Below the pieces are notes generated by a model that saw only the letters and a program-made list of their open reading frames with translations, searched no databases and was not told the DNA's origin. The position numbers and the translations under genes are program-made. A stretch of 39,887 nucleotides of DNA from Acidimicrobiales bacterium (GTDB lineage: Bacteria > Actinomycetota > Acidimicrobiia > Acidimicrobiales > JAHEJN01), in NCBI GenBank assembly GCA_024638845.1, contig JAHEJN010000003.1, forward strand, positions 1 to 39,887. Reading direction: 5' to 3'. This document shows, piece by piece, positions 1 to 8,793 of this stretch (the first letter of the stretch is position 1; each line of letters begins with the position of its first letter).

Positions 1-326
1 GGCGGCAGCACTGCGTACCGCGCCGCACGGGCGCGAGCTTCGAGGTTGGGACCATCGACCAGCTCGATCCGCTCGGCCCGGAACCGGACACCGAACCGGG
101 CGGCTGCCTCGGCGACGACCTGAGCCTCGCCGGCGGAGCCTCGGCGCAGCCCATGATCGACATGGACGGCCGTCACCTCGCAGCCTGCTGCGACCGCGAG
201 CACGAGCAACGCGAGCGAGTCGGCTCCGCCCGAAACCGCACACACGACCGCGGTGCCCGGGGCGGGAAACGTGCACCGCGGGAGCAGCGCCGCAGCCCAC
301 GACGAGGCAGCAGCGACGGGCGCCAC
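1..326 (-). CDS. tilS: tRNA(Ile)-lysidine synthase TilS, N-terminal part
   Basis: TilS uses ATP to attach lysine to C34 of the AUA-reading tRNA-Ile, changing its identity from Met to Ile. The visible N-terminal 108 or so residues contain the PP-loop ATPase signature AVSGGADSLALL, followed by AVHVDHGLR, both typical of the family. The rest of the gene runs off the left edge, so this is a window truncation and not a broken gene. The GTG start at 326-324 lies 2 nt after the stop of the upstream metalloprotease gene, which implies translational coupling. From memory, tilS next to a DUF2342 metalloprotease is a conserved actinobacterial pair (also in Mycobacterium tuberculosis). Identity is secure; the start codon is inferred from spacing. 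Confidence 0.9.
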   Translation of the reverse strand, partial: MAPVAAASSWAAALLPRCTFPAPGTAVVCAVSGGADSLALLVLAVAAGCEVTAVHVDHGLRRGSAGEAQVVAEAAARFGVRFRAERIELVDGPNLEARARAARYAVLP

Positions 327-328
327 GA

Positions 329-1402
329 TCAGCCGGCGAGAGCCGAAGGGGTCGCGAGCCGGTCGATCCACGACTGCGGCTCGCGGATCTCGCTCATCGA
401 CGGCAGGTTCTCGGGGCCCTCCCAGGCCCGGGCCACGAGCGCAGGACCGCCGACCTTCTCGACCTCTTCGATGAATCGTTCACCGGCCGCGTACTGATTG
501 AGCTTGGCTTCGAGCCCGATGAGCCGCTGGAACATGCGGTTGACGCCCCTGGCCGAGCTGCGACGATCGCGGAGCACCTTGGCGAAGCGGGGTGCATCGG
601 GCAACAGATGAGCGCCGGCGCGATCCATGGTGACGTCGCCGTGACCTTCGAGCAGGCTCATCAGCCCGGTGATCTGCTCGAGGACCTCGCGTTGCTCGGG
701 TGTCGCCAGCATTCCGGCGATTCCACCGTCGGCGAGCACGTCCTCGCCCCGTCGGCGGGCCTCGAGCGCGCTCGTCGCCGCTTGCAGCAGCCGCTTGGGG
801 TCGGGGTCGACAGCATCGAGGGTCTGGTTGACGAGCGAGAGGAAGTGTTCGCGCATCCAGGGAATCCCGGTGAACTGCGCTCGGTGGGTGCACTCGTGCA
901 GTGCCAGCCAGAGGCGGAACTGGCGGGGGTCGAAGTCGTGTTTGTGTTCGAGGCCCAGCAGGTTGGGGCCGACGTAGTACACGATGTCCTGGTCGTGCGG
1001 GTTCTCGTCCTCGGTGATCAGCAGGTCGTACTGGCCGAGAACCCGCGTGCTCATCCACCCCAGGACCACTCCGACCTGTGAACCGCTGACCCGACGGCTG
1101 AGTGCGCTGAAGGGACCCCCCGTCTGGGGCACACCGATCTTGTCGACGAGTGGTCCGAGCAGGCGCTGGAACGACGCGATGTTGGCGTCGATCCACATGG
1201 CCCGGTTGACCAACCGGCCGCGAGCGGCGCCGGCGGTGGAGACCATGCCGGTCTCGGCTTCGACGAGCTCTTGGGCCTGCGCGGTCAGCTCGGCCATGTC
1301 GGTCGACAACGAGCGGTATGCACCAACTGCCGACGGCGTGTGCCGGCCGGAGAACCGCAGGGCGACTCGACGGGCGGCAGCCCAATCGACGGCGTCGGTC
1401 AT
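329..1402 (-). CDS. zinc-dependent metalloprotease of the DUF2342 / F420-associated family
   Basis: This 357-residue protein has a zincin-type motif, HECTHRAQF (HExxH), in the middle, followed by GIPWMREH. That matches the actinobacterial DUF2342 family, some members of which are named coenzyme F420 biosynthesis-associated proteins. The natural substrate of the family is not known to me. The start is taken as the ATG giving MTDAVDWAAARR. The frame stays open further upstream, but that stretch overlaps the small membrane gene at 1407-1544 and has a serine/arginine-rich shadow composition. It sits immediately upstream of tilS and is probably cotranscribed. No signal peptide is visible, so a cytoplasmic location is likely. 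Confidence 0.85.
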   Translation of the reverse strand: MTDAVDWAAARRVALRFSGRHTPSAVGAYRSLSTDMAELTAQAQELVEAETGMVSTAGAARGRLVNRAMWIDANIASFQRLLGPLVDKIGVPQTGGPFSALSRRVSGSQVGVVLGWMSTRVLGQYDLLITEDENPHDQDIVYYVGPNLLGLEHKHDFDPRQFRLWLALHECTHRAQFTGIPWMREHFLSLVNQTLDAVDPDPKRLLQAATSALEARRRGEDVLADGGIAGMLATPEQREVLEQITGLMSLLEGHGDVTMDRAGAHLLPDAPRFAKVLRDRRSSARGVNRMFQRLIGLEAKLNQYAAGERFIEEVEKVGGPALVARAWEGPENLPSMSEIREPQSWIDRLATPSALAG

Positions 1403-1406
1403 ACCG

Positions 1407-1544
1407 CTACTTCTGGTTGGGGTCGTACTGCGGCTTGACGACCTTGACGACGTAGCCGACGACGGTGGCCAGAATGAGCACGATCCCACCGATGACGAGG
1501 GGCAGCGCGATCCACCAGTGCCAGACGACAGCCGCGAGAGTCAT
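1407..1544 (-). CDS. small single-pass membrane protein, 45 residues
   Basis: The reading frame encodes MTLAAVVWHWW, then a hydrophobic stretch of about 20 residues (IALPLVIGGIVLILATVVGY), and a short basic tail ending KPQYDPNQK. This looks like one transmembrane helix with a cytoplasmic tail. A TAGGAT hexamer lies exactly 6 nt upstream of the ATG, the leaderless-promoter pattern seen at many operon-first genes in this window. The gene ends 4 nt before the start of the metalloprotease gene. I do not recognise a family. The composition, promoter and tight spacing argue that it is real. Confidence 0.6.
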   Translation of the reverse strand: MTLAAVVWHWWIALPLVIGGIVLILATVVGYVVKVVKPQYDPNQK

Positions 1545-1561
1545 GCCGGCATCCTAGGCGG

Positions 1562-1750
1562 TCACGGATCGAGGATCACACCCCGCAGCCGAGGGAACAC
1601 CATCGGCTGGTGCTGGGCGCAGAAGTCGAACTCGTTGTAGATCGAGAGGTGCGTCCCGCAGCCGGGCTCGTCACAGATCCGGGCCTTGGTCCCCTTGGCG
1701 GGTGAGGCCGACGCGCTGGTGACCCGTTCCGCGCGGTGTGATCGACTCAT
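1562..1750 (-). CDS. small putative zinc-binding protein, 62 residues
   Basis: Unrecognised small protein. The N-terminal third is basic and serine/alanine-rich. It is followed by a compact cysteine/histidine pattern, CDEPGCGTHLS...DFCAQHQP, spaced like a small zinc-finger or treble-clef knuckle (C-x4-C, then C-x2-H). The ATG start at 1750 is 48 nt after the anti-sigma factor stop on the same strand. It could be the last gene of the sigma/anti-sigma operon or independent. The metal-ligand pattern is unlikely by chance in a shadow frame, but no function can be assigned. Confidence 0.55.
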   Translation of the reverse strand: MSRSHRAERVTSASASPAKGTKARICDEPGCGTHLSIYNEFDFCAQHQPMVFPRLRGVILDP

Positions 1751-1798
1751 GCACCCGGGAACCGGCGCCGGCCAACTGGCATTCCCGGCGACGTCGGA

Positions 1799-2077
1799 TC
1801 AGAGATCGCTGATGTTCACGTTGCTGAGGTCGACGCGGCTGAGCGCCTCGGTGACGCGGATACGGAGCTCGGCCGGTGCCTGCTCGGGACACCGTTCCGA
1901 CATGGCCACACGAAAGCGGATCTCCAGGTCGAAGGTGTGCACACAAGGGGCACAATGACCGATCTCGTTGCGCAGCGCCATCAGCTTCGGAGCGATGACG
2001 AGGCCGTTCATGGCGTCTTCGAGCACCCGTCGGGCGTGATCGCAGTCTTCGGGGATACCGGGGCACTTGTCGCTCAC
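1799..2077 (-). CDS. anti-sigma factor, RsrA/ZAS-like, 92 residues
   Basis: The GTG start overlaps the sigma factor stop (GTGA), the usual arrangement of an ECF sigma factor with its cognate anti-sigma protein. The sequence has an N-terminal cysteine region ([13 protein letters not shown]), then [17 protein letters not shown], then a late Cys ([16 protein letters not shown]), following the outline of RsrA-type zinc anti-sigma factors. RsrA proteins sense thiol oxidation by losing zinc and releasing the sigma factor. One departure is visible: the family signature is H-x3-C-x2-C, but here the His directly precedes the first Cys (HCAPC), so the zinc site may be rearranged. Pairing with the sigma factor is well supported; redox sensing is inferred. 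Confidence 0.75.
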   Translation of the reverse strand: MSDKCPGIPEDCDHARRVLEDAMNGLVIAPKLMALRNEIGHCAPCVHTFDLEIRFRVAMSERCPEQAPAELRIRVTEALSRVDLSNVNISDL

Positions 2078-2715
2078 GGCGCCTCCACGGGTTCTGGGAC
2101 CAGGCTGGTCGCGGCTTCGGAAAGGACGGACTCGCCACGAGTGTCGTCGTCGACCGGATCGTCGACGTACCCGCGGCGTTGTCCGAACTCCGTCAACTGT
2201 TCCTGGAGCCGTTTTCTTCCACGATGCAGACGACTCATCACGGTTCCGATCGGAATGTCGAGGATCTCGGCGATTTCCTTGTACGCGAATCCCTCGACGT
2301 CGGCGAGGAGAACGGCCAACCGGTACTGCTCGGGAAGGGCCTCGATCGCGTCGCGGATCTCGCCTTCGGTGAGGTGCTCCATGAGCGCCTCTTCGGCGCT
2401 CTTCGCCAAGTCGGCGTTCTCGCCGCCCAGTCGCTTGTAGAGGTACATGTCCTGGACGTCGGCGAGATCGGTCTCGAGCGGACGGCGTTGCTTCTTGCGG
2501 TACGAGTTGATGTAGGTGTTGGTGAGGATGCGGAACAGCCACGCCCGCAGGTTCGTGCCCTGGGTGAAGCCGCCGAAGCCGCGGTAGCCCTTCAGGTAGG
2601 TCTCCTGGACGAGGTCCTCGGCATCGGCCTGGTTGCGGGTCATGCGCAGCGCGGTGGAGTACAGCTGGTCCATGTACTGCATTGCCTGCTCGGCGAACTC
2701 CGCTTGATCGGCCAT
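2074..2715 (-). CDS. ECF sigma factor, SigR/SigH-like
   Basis: This 213-residue protein has sigma region 2 ([16 protein letters not shown], then [20 protein letters not shown]) and region 4 ([27 protein letters not shown], then [15 protein letters not shown]). The region 2 sequence closely resembles actinobacterial SigR/SigH, the thiol-oxidative-stress sigma factors. The final 30 or so residues are acidic and not conserved. A TAGGGT hexamer lies 6 nt upstream of the ATG (2722-2727), so its transcript may be leaderless. The anti-sigma gene overlaps its 3' end. The likely regulon (thioredoxin, thiol metabolism) is inferred from the family and not visible here. Confidence 0.88.
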   Translation of the reverse strand: MADQAEFAEQAMQYMDQLYSTALRMTRNQADAEDLVQETYLKGYRGFGGFTQGTNLRAWLFRILTNTYINSYRKKQRRPLETDLADVQDMYLYKRLGGENADLAKSAEEALMEHLTEGEIRDAIEALPEQYRLAVLLADVEGFAYKEIAEILDIPIGTVMSRLHRGRKRLQEQLTEFGQRRGYVDDPVDDDTRGESVLSEAATSLVPEPVEAP

Positions 2716-2765
2716 CGCATCACCCTACTCACGAGGGCTCACCGCTCAACTGCGAGGTGGTGGAG

Positions 2766-2838
2766 AGCCCGAGAGGGGAATTGAACCCCTGACCTATTCA
2801 TTACGAGTGAATTGCTCTGCCGACTGAGCTACTCGGGC
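2766..2838 (-). tRNA. tRNA-Thr (anticodon CGU)
   Basis: The minus strand folds into a full cloverleaf. The acceptor arms GCCCGAG and CTCGGGC pair perfectly. The D arm contains GCTCAGTCGGCAGAGC, the anticodon stem is ATTCA/TGAAT around a loop with CGT (positions 2805-2803), and the T arm is AGGGG-TTCAATT-CCCCT. CCA is not encoded. It lies between the ECF sigma gene and holB, apparently as a single-gene unit. Confidence 0.93.
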
Positions 2839-2882
2839 GGGTCCGACAAGGTTAACAAGGCGAACCCGTGCCGATGCGGGCG

Positions 2883-3944
2883 TCAGGCCGACAGGGGCGG
2901 CAACCGCAGGAACAGGCGGTGGAGCTGGAGGGCCTCGTTCGGGTTCCGGAGGAGTGCGTCGGCTGCGTCGCGAAGGGCATCGATCGCCGCGAGCGCCGGT
3001 TGAGCGTCTCCCGCGTCGATCTCGGCGCGGTACCGCGCGGCAAGGACGGCGAAGCCGAACCGCAGCTCGTCGTCACGCAGCCGGCGGGCTTCGCGCTTGT
3101 GGCGGGCGGTCATGTCCTTGCGGGTGGTGGCGGTCACGCCGAGCTGCTCGGACTGGCGTTCGAGCTCGGCTGCTTCCTCGGTGTGGAGGGCGTCGAGGGG
3201 TCCCTGGGCCCGGTCGATGGCCGCCCGGAGCTCGTCGACCACGGCGGTGGCCGCCGCACCGGTTCCGTCGAGACGGGCGGGTGCGTCGAGCCAGAGGGCC
3301 CGACGAGCGGCCACGCCCGGATCGGAGGCCAGCAGTCGGGCCCGGTGCAGATCGCCGCGTGCGGCCTGGGCGGCGATGACGGCGAGGTCATGGTCGATCC
3401 CCTGGTCGACCAGCCACTCGACGACGAGGTCCTCGGACACCTCGCCGAAGTCGACGATGGTGCAGCGGGAGGCGATCGTGACGTGTTCGGGAGGCACTTC
3501 TTCGGCGAGCAACACGAACATCGACGGGCCGGCCGGCTCCTCGATGGTCTTCAACAGACTGGCGGCGGCACCGGGCTCTGCGGTGTGGAAGCGATCACAG
3601 ACGATGATCTTGCGGCCGCCCTCCACCGGTGAACGCGACGCCTCGATCACCAGGTTTGCGGCGTCGTCGCCGCGAAGCGTCCGACCTTCGGGTGCGAAGA
3701 ACACAACGTCGGGATGCTTCCAAGCCGCGGCGAGGGCGATGTGACGCTCGGCGGCGGCCAGGTCGTCACCGGCGGCGTGGGCGAGAACTCCGGCGGCGAA
3801 GGCAGCTGCTGCATCTCGCTTCCCGCTTCCGTGCGGGCCGAGGAAGAGATACGCGTGCACAGGCTGGCGGGCGGCTGCCCGCAGTCGCTCGACCGCCTGT
3901 GGTTGACCGACCACAGCCGCAAAGGGATCGTTCGAGAGCTTCAC
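2883..3944 (-). CDS. holB: DNA polymerase III subunit delta-prime
   Basis: This 353-residue AAA+ clamp-loader subunit begins VKLSNDPFAAVVGQPQAV. It has a Walker A-like loop, GPHGSGKRDAA, and the sensor/arginine-finger SRC motif (IASRCTIVDF) characteristic of delta-prime. The zinc-module cysteines common in this family are absent from the region before WKHPDVVFF. Downstream of the AAA+ core the sequence becomes helical and charged, as expected for the collar domain. The GTG start overlaps the tmk stop by 4 nt (GTGA). The tmk-holB pair is a common bacterial arrangement that supports the call. Role: loading the beta clamp during replication. Confidence 0.88.
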   Translation of the reverse strand: MKLSNDPFAAVVGQPQAVERLRAAARQPVHAYLFLGPHGSGKRDAAAAFAAGVLAHAAGDDLAAAERHIALAAAWKHPDVVFFAPEGRTLRGDDAANLVIEASRSPVEGGRKIIVCDRFHTAEPGAAASLLKTIEEPAGPSMFVLLAEEVPPEHVTIASRCTIVDFGEVSEDLVVEWLVDQGIDHDLAVIAAQAARGDLHRARLLASDPGVAARRALWLDAPARLDGTGAAATAVVDELRAAIDRAQGPLDALHTEEAAELERQSEQLGVTATTRKDMTARHKREARRLRDDELRFGFAVLAARYRAEIDAGDAQPALAAIDALRDAADALLRNPNEALQLHRLFLRLPPLSA

Positions 3945-4540
3945 GGGAGCCGCTCGGCGAGCGCCGCGTCGACCTGGAGAGCGACCTCGTCGATCGGACC
4001 GGTTCCGTCGACCACGACCCAGCGCGCCGGATCGGCCGCCGCGAAGGCTTCGTAGGCTTTGCTGACCTCGGCGAACAGGTCGAGCCCCGCTTGTTCGATG
4101 CGGTCGTGTCGACCCGAGAGTCGGGCGAGGCTGACCTCGGGCGGAACCTGGACGAGCACGACGAGGTCCGGCAGCAGGCCTCCGGTCGCGAAGTGCGACA
4201 GGGCGTACACCTCGTCGACGCCGAGCCCGCGGGCCACACCCTGGTAGGCCAGCGACGACGCGATGAACCGGTCGCACACCACGTCGAGATCATCGATCAG
4301 TGCCGGGCGGATGACTTCGTCGACGTGCTGGGCCCGACCGGCGGCGTACAGCAGCGCTTCGGTCCGCATCGACATCTCGGCGTATTGCGGATCGAGCAAC
4401 AGGCCGCGAATGTGGTCGCCTATGCGCGAGCCACCCGGTTCGCGCGTGAACACTGCGCCCAGCCGGTCGGCGACACGGATCGCCTGCGTGGTCTTGCCCG
4501 ACGCGTCGGGACCCTCGAACACGATGAAACGCCCGGTCAT
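3941..4540 (-). CDS. tmk: thymidylate kinase
   Basis: This 199-residue kinase phosphorylates dTMP to dTDP. The P-loop is FEGPDASGKTTQ near the N-terminus, followed by the substrate-binding FTREPGGSRIGDHIR and the DRF-type motif CDRFIASSLAYQGVARGLG. Length matches the family. The ATG start giving MTGRFIVFEG overlaps the stop of the upstream MFS gene (ATGA). The frame is open further upstream, but that stretch is arginine/glycine-rich shadow of the MFS gene. The tight run topA-MFS-tmk-holB suggests one transcript linking nucleotide supply and replication. Confidence 0.95.
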   Translation of the reverse strand: MTGRFIVFEGPDASGKTTQAIRVADRLGAVFTREPGGSRIGDHIRGLLLDPQYAEMSMRTEALLYAAGRAQHVDEVIRPALIDDLDVVCDRFIASSLAYQGVARGLGVDEVYALSHFATGGLLPDLVVLVQVPPEVSLARLSGRHDRIEQAGLDLFAEVSKAYEAFAAADPARWVVVDGTGPIDEVALQVDAALAERLP

Positions 4541-5940
4541 GCGTCGACCTCGTCGGCGGGTACTCCGACGCCGGAGGACTGCGGCAACGAACGCAACGAC
4601 ACCGCCGCCGCCCCAGCCGCGGCCACGATCACGAACGACGCCAGCCACAGCGTGACCCGCACACCGGGAACGTAGAGCTCCCAGCCGAACATTCCCACTC
4701 TCTGGTCCCATCGACTCGCGGTGACGGCATCGATGCCCTCCGACAGCGCCGGGCCCAGCACGAATGCAGTCATCACGCCGAGACGCACGAGCGTGTACAA
4801 CGAACCGAAGGCCCGACCTCGCAGCTCATCACTCACCCGCTCGTGCAGGAGGGTGAAGCCGAGCACGTACATGGCGCCGGCGGCGACACCCACGAACACC
4901 ACGGAGAACGTCGCGGCGGGCAGCGTCGTGGTCGACGCGGTGATGAACAACAGGACCCCGCCGACGGCGACCACGATCGGGAACAGCTGCGCCTTGCCGT
5001 CGCTGTCGACGTGGCGCACGCCCCAGGCCAGCGCCATCACACCGACCGCAGCGCCGAGGCCGAAGAAGGTCTGGAGGATCCCGTGTCCGTTCTCGGTGCC
5101 GAGCACGACCGTGGAGAACTCGAGACCGAGGGGAACCAGGACCGCGCCGCCCAGCAGCGCCGTGGCCAGCCCGAGGTTGACCGAACGCACCACCGGCTCG
5201 GTGAACGTGAATCGCCACCCGTCGGCCACATCACGGAACACCGCCCCCGCCGAGATGTTGGCCGTCGGCAGGGCGTGGTCGATCTCGCGCCTCGGCAGGG
5301 GCAAGGTCGAGACCATGAAGACCGCGAACACGAACGTGCCGGCATCGACGAGGTACGCCAACGACTCCTTGGTTATGTCGACCCCGAGGAAGCTGCGATC
5401 GCCGATGCCTTCGGCGACGAATCCCAACGCCAGGAAGATCGCCGCGGCCGGGATGATCGAGCCGTAGGCCGCCCCGACCGAGAAGGAGTTGGCGTTGGCG
5501 AGATAGCGACGTGGTACCAGATTCGGCACCGACGCCTCCTTGGCCGGTGCCCAGAACAAGGTGAAGATCTCCAACCCGAGCGATATGGCGACGAGCTGCC
5601 ACGGCTCCTGCACCAGCGGCATCATCAGCAGCATCGAGGCGCGGCCGATGTCGCAGACGATCATCACCCGCTTGCGGTCCCATCGATCGACCAGGGCACC
5701 GACGAGCGGCGCGAGGAAGAACGCAGGGGCGATGCGGGCGAGCAGGGCGGCGCTGATCGTGAAGCCGGAGCCACCGATTCGCTCGCCGGTGATGGCGACG
5801 GCGAGGAACCACAACCAGTCGCCGGTCGAGGATGCCACCTGGGCGAGGAACAACCGGAAGAAGGCGGTCGAACCGAACGGTTTCAACAGGCCCGATGGTG
5901 GCGCAGCCTCTACCGGCGGTGCACCCCCCGGATCGATCAC
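4537..5940 (-). CDS. major facilitator superfamily transporter
   Basis: This 467-residue integral membrane protein has about 12 hydrophobic segments. It carries an MFS-type loop between helices 2 and 3 (GALVDRWDRKRVMIVCDIGR) and a related loop near the middle of the second half (HERVSDELRGRAFGSLYTL). The latter resembles the MFS_3 / enterobactin-exporter-like group often annotated as drug or siderophore exporters. The substrate cannot be read from sequence. The GTG start lies 4 nt after the topA stop, and its own stop overlaps tmk by 4 nt, so it is embedded in a replication-gene operon. The link with topA and tmk is positional only. Confidence 0.85.
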   Translation of the reverse strand: MIDPGGAPPVEAAPPSGLLKPFGSTAFFRLFLAQVASSTGDWLWFLAVAITGERIGGSGFTISAALLARIAPAFFLAPLVGALVDRWDRKRVMIVCDIGRASMLLMMPLVQEPWQLVAISLGLEIFTLFWAPAKEASVPNLVPRRYLANANSFSVGAAYGSIIPAAAIFLALGFVAEGIGDRSFLGVDITKESLAYLVDAGTFVFAVFMVSTLPLPRREIDHALPTANISAGAVFRDVADGWRFTFTEPVVRSVNLGLATALLGGAVLVPLGLEFSTVVLGTENGHGILQTFFGLGAAVGVMALAWGVRHVDSDGKAQLFPIVVAVGGVLLFITASTTTLPAATFSVVFVGVAAGAMYVLGFTLLHERVSDELRGRAFGSLYTLVRLGVMTAFVLGPALSEGIDAVTASRWDQRVGMFGWELYVPGVRVTLWLASFVIVAAAGAAAVSLRSLPQSSGVGVPADEVDA

Positions 5941-5944
5941 GGCT

Positions 5945-8716
5945 CTACGGGCCCTTTTCGTCGACCGCTTCGGCAGCCGCCTGCTCGACCGACAGCTCCG
6001 GTGCGGTGCGCTTCTCGGCCGGCTTCTTCGGGGCCGCCTGCTTGGCGGCCGTCGTCTTGGTCGGCTTCTTCTTGGTGGCCTTCTTCTTGGCGGCCTTCTT
6101 CTTGGTCGTCTTCTTCTTGGCGGCCTTCTTCTTGCGCGGCGCCGCGTCGCGCCGCATCTGCAGCAGCTCCTCGGCCCGCTCGTCGGTGATCTCCTCGACG
6201 GTGTCGCCTTTGCGCAGCGACGCGTTGGTCTCGCCGTCGGTCACGTACGGTCCGAAGCGACCGTCCTTGACCACCATGGGCTTTCCGCTCACGCCATCGA
6301 CGCCCAGCTCGCGCAACGGCGGCTTGGCCGTCTGGCCACGACGAAGCTTCGGCTGGGCGAGGATGGCCAGACACTCCTCGAGGCCGATGGTGAGCAGTTG
6401 TTCCTCGGTCTCCAGACTGCGACTGTCGGTGCCCTTCTTCAGGTACGGGCCATAGCGCCCGTTCTGCACCGTGATCTCGACGTTGTCCTCGGGATCGACT
6501 CCCACGACGCGAGGCAGGCTCAACAGCTGAACCGCCTCTTCGAGGGTCACCGACTCGGGGGTCATGTGCTTGAACAACGAAGCGGTGGCCGGTTTCTCGC
6601 CGGTCTCGTCATCGTGGTCACCCATCTGGAGATAGGGACCGAAACGGCCGGCCTTGGCGAAAATGGGAAGACCCGTTTCGGGATGGATCCCGACCTCACG
6701 GTCGCCCTTCGGCGCCTCGAGGAACTCGATGGCCGCTTCGATGGTCAGCTCGTCGGGCGCCAGCTCGTCGGGAATCGACGCCGTGTCCTCGCCCCGCTGC
6801 ACGTACGGGCCGTACCGACCCACTCGTGCCATGACGATCTCGCCGTTGCCGTCGACGCCGAGGGGGATGGAGTTCACGGCGCGGGCGTCGATCTCGCCCA
6901 AGCGCTCGTCGACCTTCTGTTTGAGCCCCGGCTCGTCGGACCCGAAGTAGAACTCCGACAGCCACGGGATCGCCTCCCCGGCCCCCGACGCGATGTCGTC
7001 GAGGTCGTCCTCCATCCGAGCGGTGAAGGCGTAGTCGACCAGATTCGGGAAGTGGTTCTCCATCAGCCCGACCACCGAGAAGGCGGTGAAGGTCGGGACC
7101 AACGCCGAACCCCGCTTCCACACGTAGCCGCGATCTTGGATCGTGCCCATGATCGACGCGTACGTGGAGGGACGACCGACGCCGAGCTCCTCCAGCCGCT
7201 TGACCAGCGAGGCTTCGGTGTAGCGCGATGGTGGCTGGGTCTCGTGACCGTTCGATCCGAGATCGTCGACGTCGAGGCCGTCGCCGACGGCGACGGGAGG
7301 CAGGCGCCGCTCGTTGCCCTCGGGGGCGGCGTCGTCGTCGGTCTCCTCGACGTACAGCCGGCGGAAGCCCTGATGGGTGATGACGGTGCCGCTGGCGGCG
7401 AACTCCGTGCTGCGCCCGTCGCGAGCCACGGCGCCGACCTTCACCTGCACGGTCTCCCCGACCGCATCGGTCATCTGCGAGCCCAACGTGCGCTGCCAGA
7501 TGAGCTCGTACACGTCGGCCTCCGAACGCGGCACCTCTCGGCGCACGGCATCGGGTGCCTTGAACACGTCGCCGGCGGGCCGGATGGCCTCGTGGGCCTC
7601 CTGGGCGTTCTTCACCTTCCTGGCGTAGTGGCGTGGCGCATCGGGCAGGAAGCTGGCCCCGAAGCGGCTCCGGATCTCGTTGCGGGCGGCCGTCAGCGCG
7701 GTTTCCGACAGCGTCGTGCTGTCGGTACGCATATAGGTGATGTACCCCTTCTCGTACAGCGACTGGGCTGCTCGCATGGCCATGGCCGACGACAGGCGAA
7801 GCTTGCGGCCGGCCTCCTGCTGGAAGGTCGAGGTGATGAAGGGGGCCGCGGGGCGGCGACGGTAGGGCTTGGGTTCGACCGAGCTCACGGCGAAGTCGGC
7901 ACGGTCGAGGGCCACGGCCAACTGGCCGGCCGCGTCCTCGTCGAGGACCACCACGTCGCTCGAGGCCAGGGTGCCGTCGTTGGCGAAATCACGTCCGGCG
8001 GCCAACCGCTGGCCGTCGACGGACTGAAGGGTGGCGGCGAACTCACGTGGCTCGCCGGCCGGAACCTCGCCACGGACGGAGAAGGTGGCACGGAGATCCC
8101 AGTATCGGGCGACACGAAACGCCATACGCTCTCGCTCGCGTTCGACCACGATGCGGGTCGCAACGCTCTGCACGCGGCCCGCCGACAACTTCGGCATCAC
8201 CTTCTTCCACAACACCGGGGACACCTCGTAGCCGTAGAGGCGATCGAGGATTCGGCGGGCCTCCTGAGCGTCGACGAGTCGGCGGTCGAGCTCCCTCGGC
8301 GCGTCGATTGCGGCCCGGATGGCATCGGCGGTGATCTCGTGGAACACCATGCGCTTGACGACCACGTTGTCCTTCGGCGACAGAACCTCGAGCAGGTGCC
8401 ACGCGATGGCCTCTCCCTCGCGGTCCTCGTCGGTCGCGAGATAGAGCTCATCGGCGTCCTTCAGGAGCGACTTCAGCTTCTTGATCTGGTCCTTTTTGTC
8501 CGACGACACCACGTAGAGGGGTTTGAAGTCGTTGTCGATGTCGATGCCCAGACGGGCCCACTTCTCTCCCTTGTACGCCGCCGGGACGTCGGCGGCTCCG
8601 CGCGGCAGGTCTCGGATGTGGCCGATCGACGACTCGACGACGAAGTCGTCGCCGAGATACCCGGCGATCGTTTTCGCCTTGGCCGGCGATTCGACGATGA
8701 CAAGAGCGTTGGGCAC
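5945..8716 (-). CDS. topA: DNA topoisomerase I
   Basis: This 923-residue type IA topoisomerase relaxes negative supercoils by single-strand passage. The N-terminal Toprim domain starts ALVIVESPAKAKTIAGYLG and carries the DEDREGEAIAWHLLEVL acidic motif. The active-site tyrosine lies in YITYMRTDSTTLS. The C-terminal part has four short repeats centred on GRYGPY or GRFGPY instead of cysteine zinc fingers, as in actinobacterial TopA. The end is a lysine-rich tail (KKKAAKKKTTKKK and on) followed by about 30 less basic residues. Such tails bind DNA and, in mycobacteria and Streptomyces, increase processivity. The start is GTG (VPNALVIVES). A hairpin at 8749-8773 separates it from nhaA. Confidence 0.96.
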   Translation of the reverse strand: MPNALVIVESPAKAKTIAGYLGDDFVVESSIGHIRDLPRGAADVPAAYKGEKWARLGIDIDNDFKPLYVVSSDKKDQIKKLKSLLKDADELYLATDEDREGEAIAWHLLEVLSPKDNVVVKRMVFHEITADAIRAAIDAPRELDRRLVDAQEARRILDRLYGYEVSPVLWKKVMPKLSAGRVQSVATRIVVERERERMAFRVARYWDLRATFSVRGEVPAGEPREFAATLQSVDGQRLAAGRDFANDGTLASSDVVVLDEDAAGQLAVALDRADFAVSSVEPKPYRRRPAAPFITSTFQQEAGRKLRLSSAMAMRAAQSLYEKGYITYMRTDSTTLSETALTAARNEIRSRFGASFLPDAPRHYARKVKNAQEAHEAIRPAGDVFKAPDAVRREVPRSEADVYELIWQRTLGSQMTDAVGETVQVKVGAVARDGRSTEFAASGTVITHQGFRRLYVEETDDDAAPEGNERRLPPVAVGDGLDVDDLGSNGHETQPPSRYTEASLVKRLEELGVGRPSTYASIMGTIQDRGYVWKRGSALVPTFTAFSVVGLMENHFPNLVDYAFTARMEDDLDDIASGAGEAIPWLSEFYFGSDEPGLKQKVDERLGEIDARAVNSIPLGVDGNGEIVMARVGRYGPYVQRGEDTASIPDELAPDELTIEAAIEFLEAPKGDREVGIHPETGLPIFAKAGRFGPYLQMGDHDDETGEKPATASLFKHMTPESVTLEEAVQLLSLPRVVGVDPEDNVEITVQNGRYGPYLKKGTDSRSLETEEQLLTIGLEECLAILAQPKLRRGQTAKPPLRELGVDGVSGKPMVVKDGRFGPYVTDGETNASLRKGDTVEEITDERAEELLQMRRDAAPRKKKAAKKKTTKKKAAKKKATKKKPTKTTAAKQAAPKKPAEKRTAPELSVEQAAAEAVDEKGP
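6066..6140 (-). repeat. five 15-bp in-frame repeats encoding the TopA lysine tail
   Basis: Five consecutive 15-bp units begin with ttcttcttg on the plus strand (6066, 6081, 6096, 6111, 6126). On the coding strand each encodes Lys-Lys-Lys plus two small residues (AA, TT, AA, AT and similar). The repeat is part of topA and not a separate element. Slippage here could vary tail length between strains. Confidence 0.85.
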
Positions 8717-8748
8717 GGTGAGTAACTAACGGGACGTGGAGGGGTCGT

Positions 8749-8773
8749 GTCAACCCGGCCGAGGCCGGTTGAC
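8749..8773 (-). terminator. GC-rich hairpin between nhaA and topA
   Basis: Arms gtcaacccggcc and ggccggttgac pair over 11 bp with one bulged base and a 2-nt spacer. It lies 20 nt past the nhaA stop and 32 nt before the topA start. No T-run follows, so it is either a non-canonical terminator for nhaA or a structure in the topA leader. Confidence 0.5.
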
Positions 8774-8793
8774 GTGACCGGCACCGTAGCGGG

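Noticed and set aside
6066-6140. Short tandem repeats as a CRISPR or mobile element
   Set aside because: Units are 15 bp, contiguous and in frame, encoding the TopA lysine tail; there are no spacers.
5540-8725. 1061-codon plus-strand open frame
   Set aside because: It lies antisense to topA. Its Gly/Arg/Leu/His-rich composition without motifs is the usual mirror of a high-GC gene.
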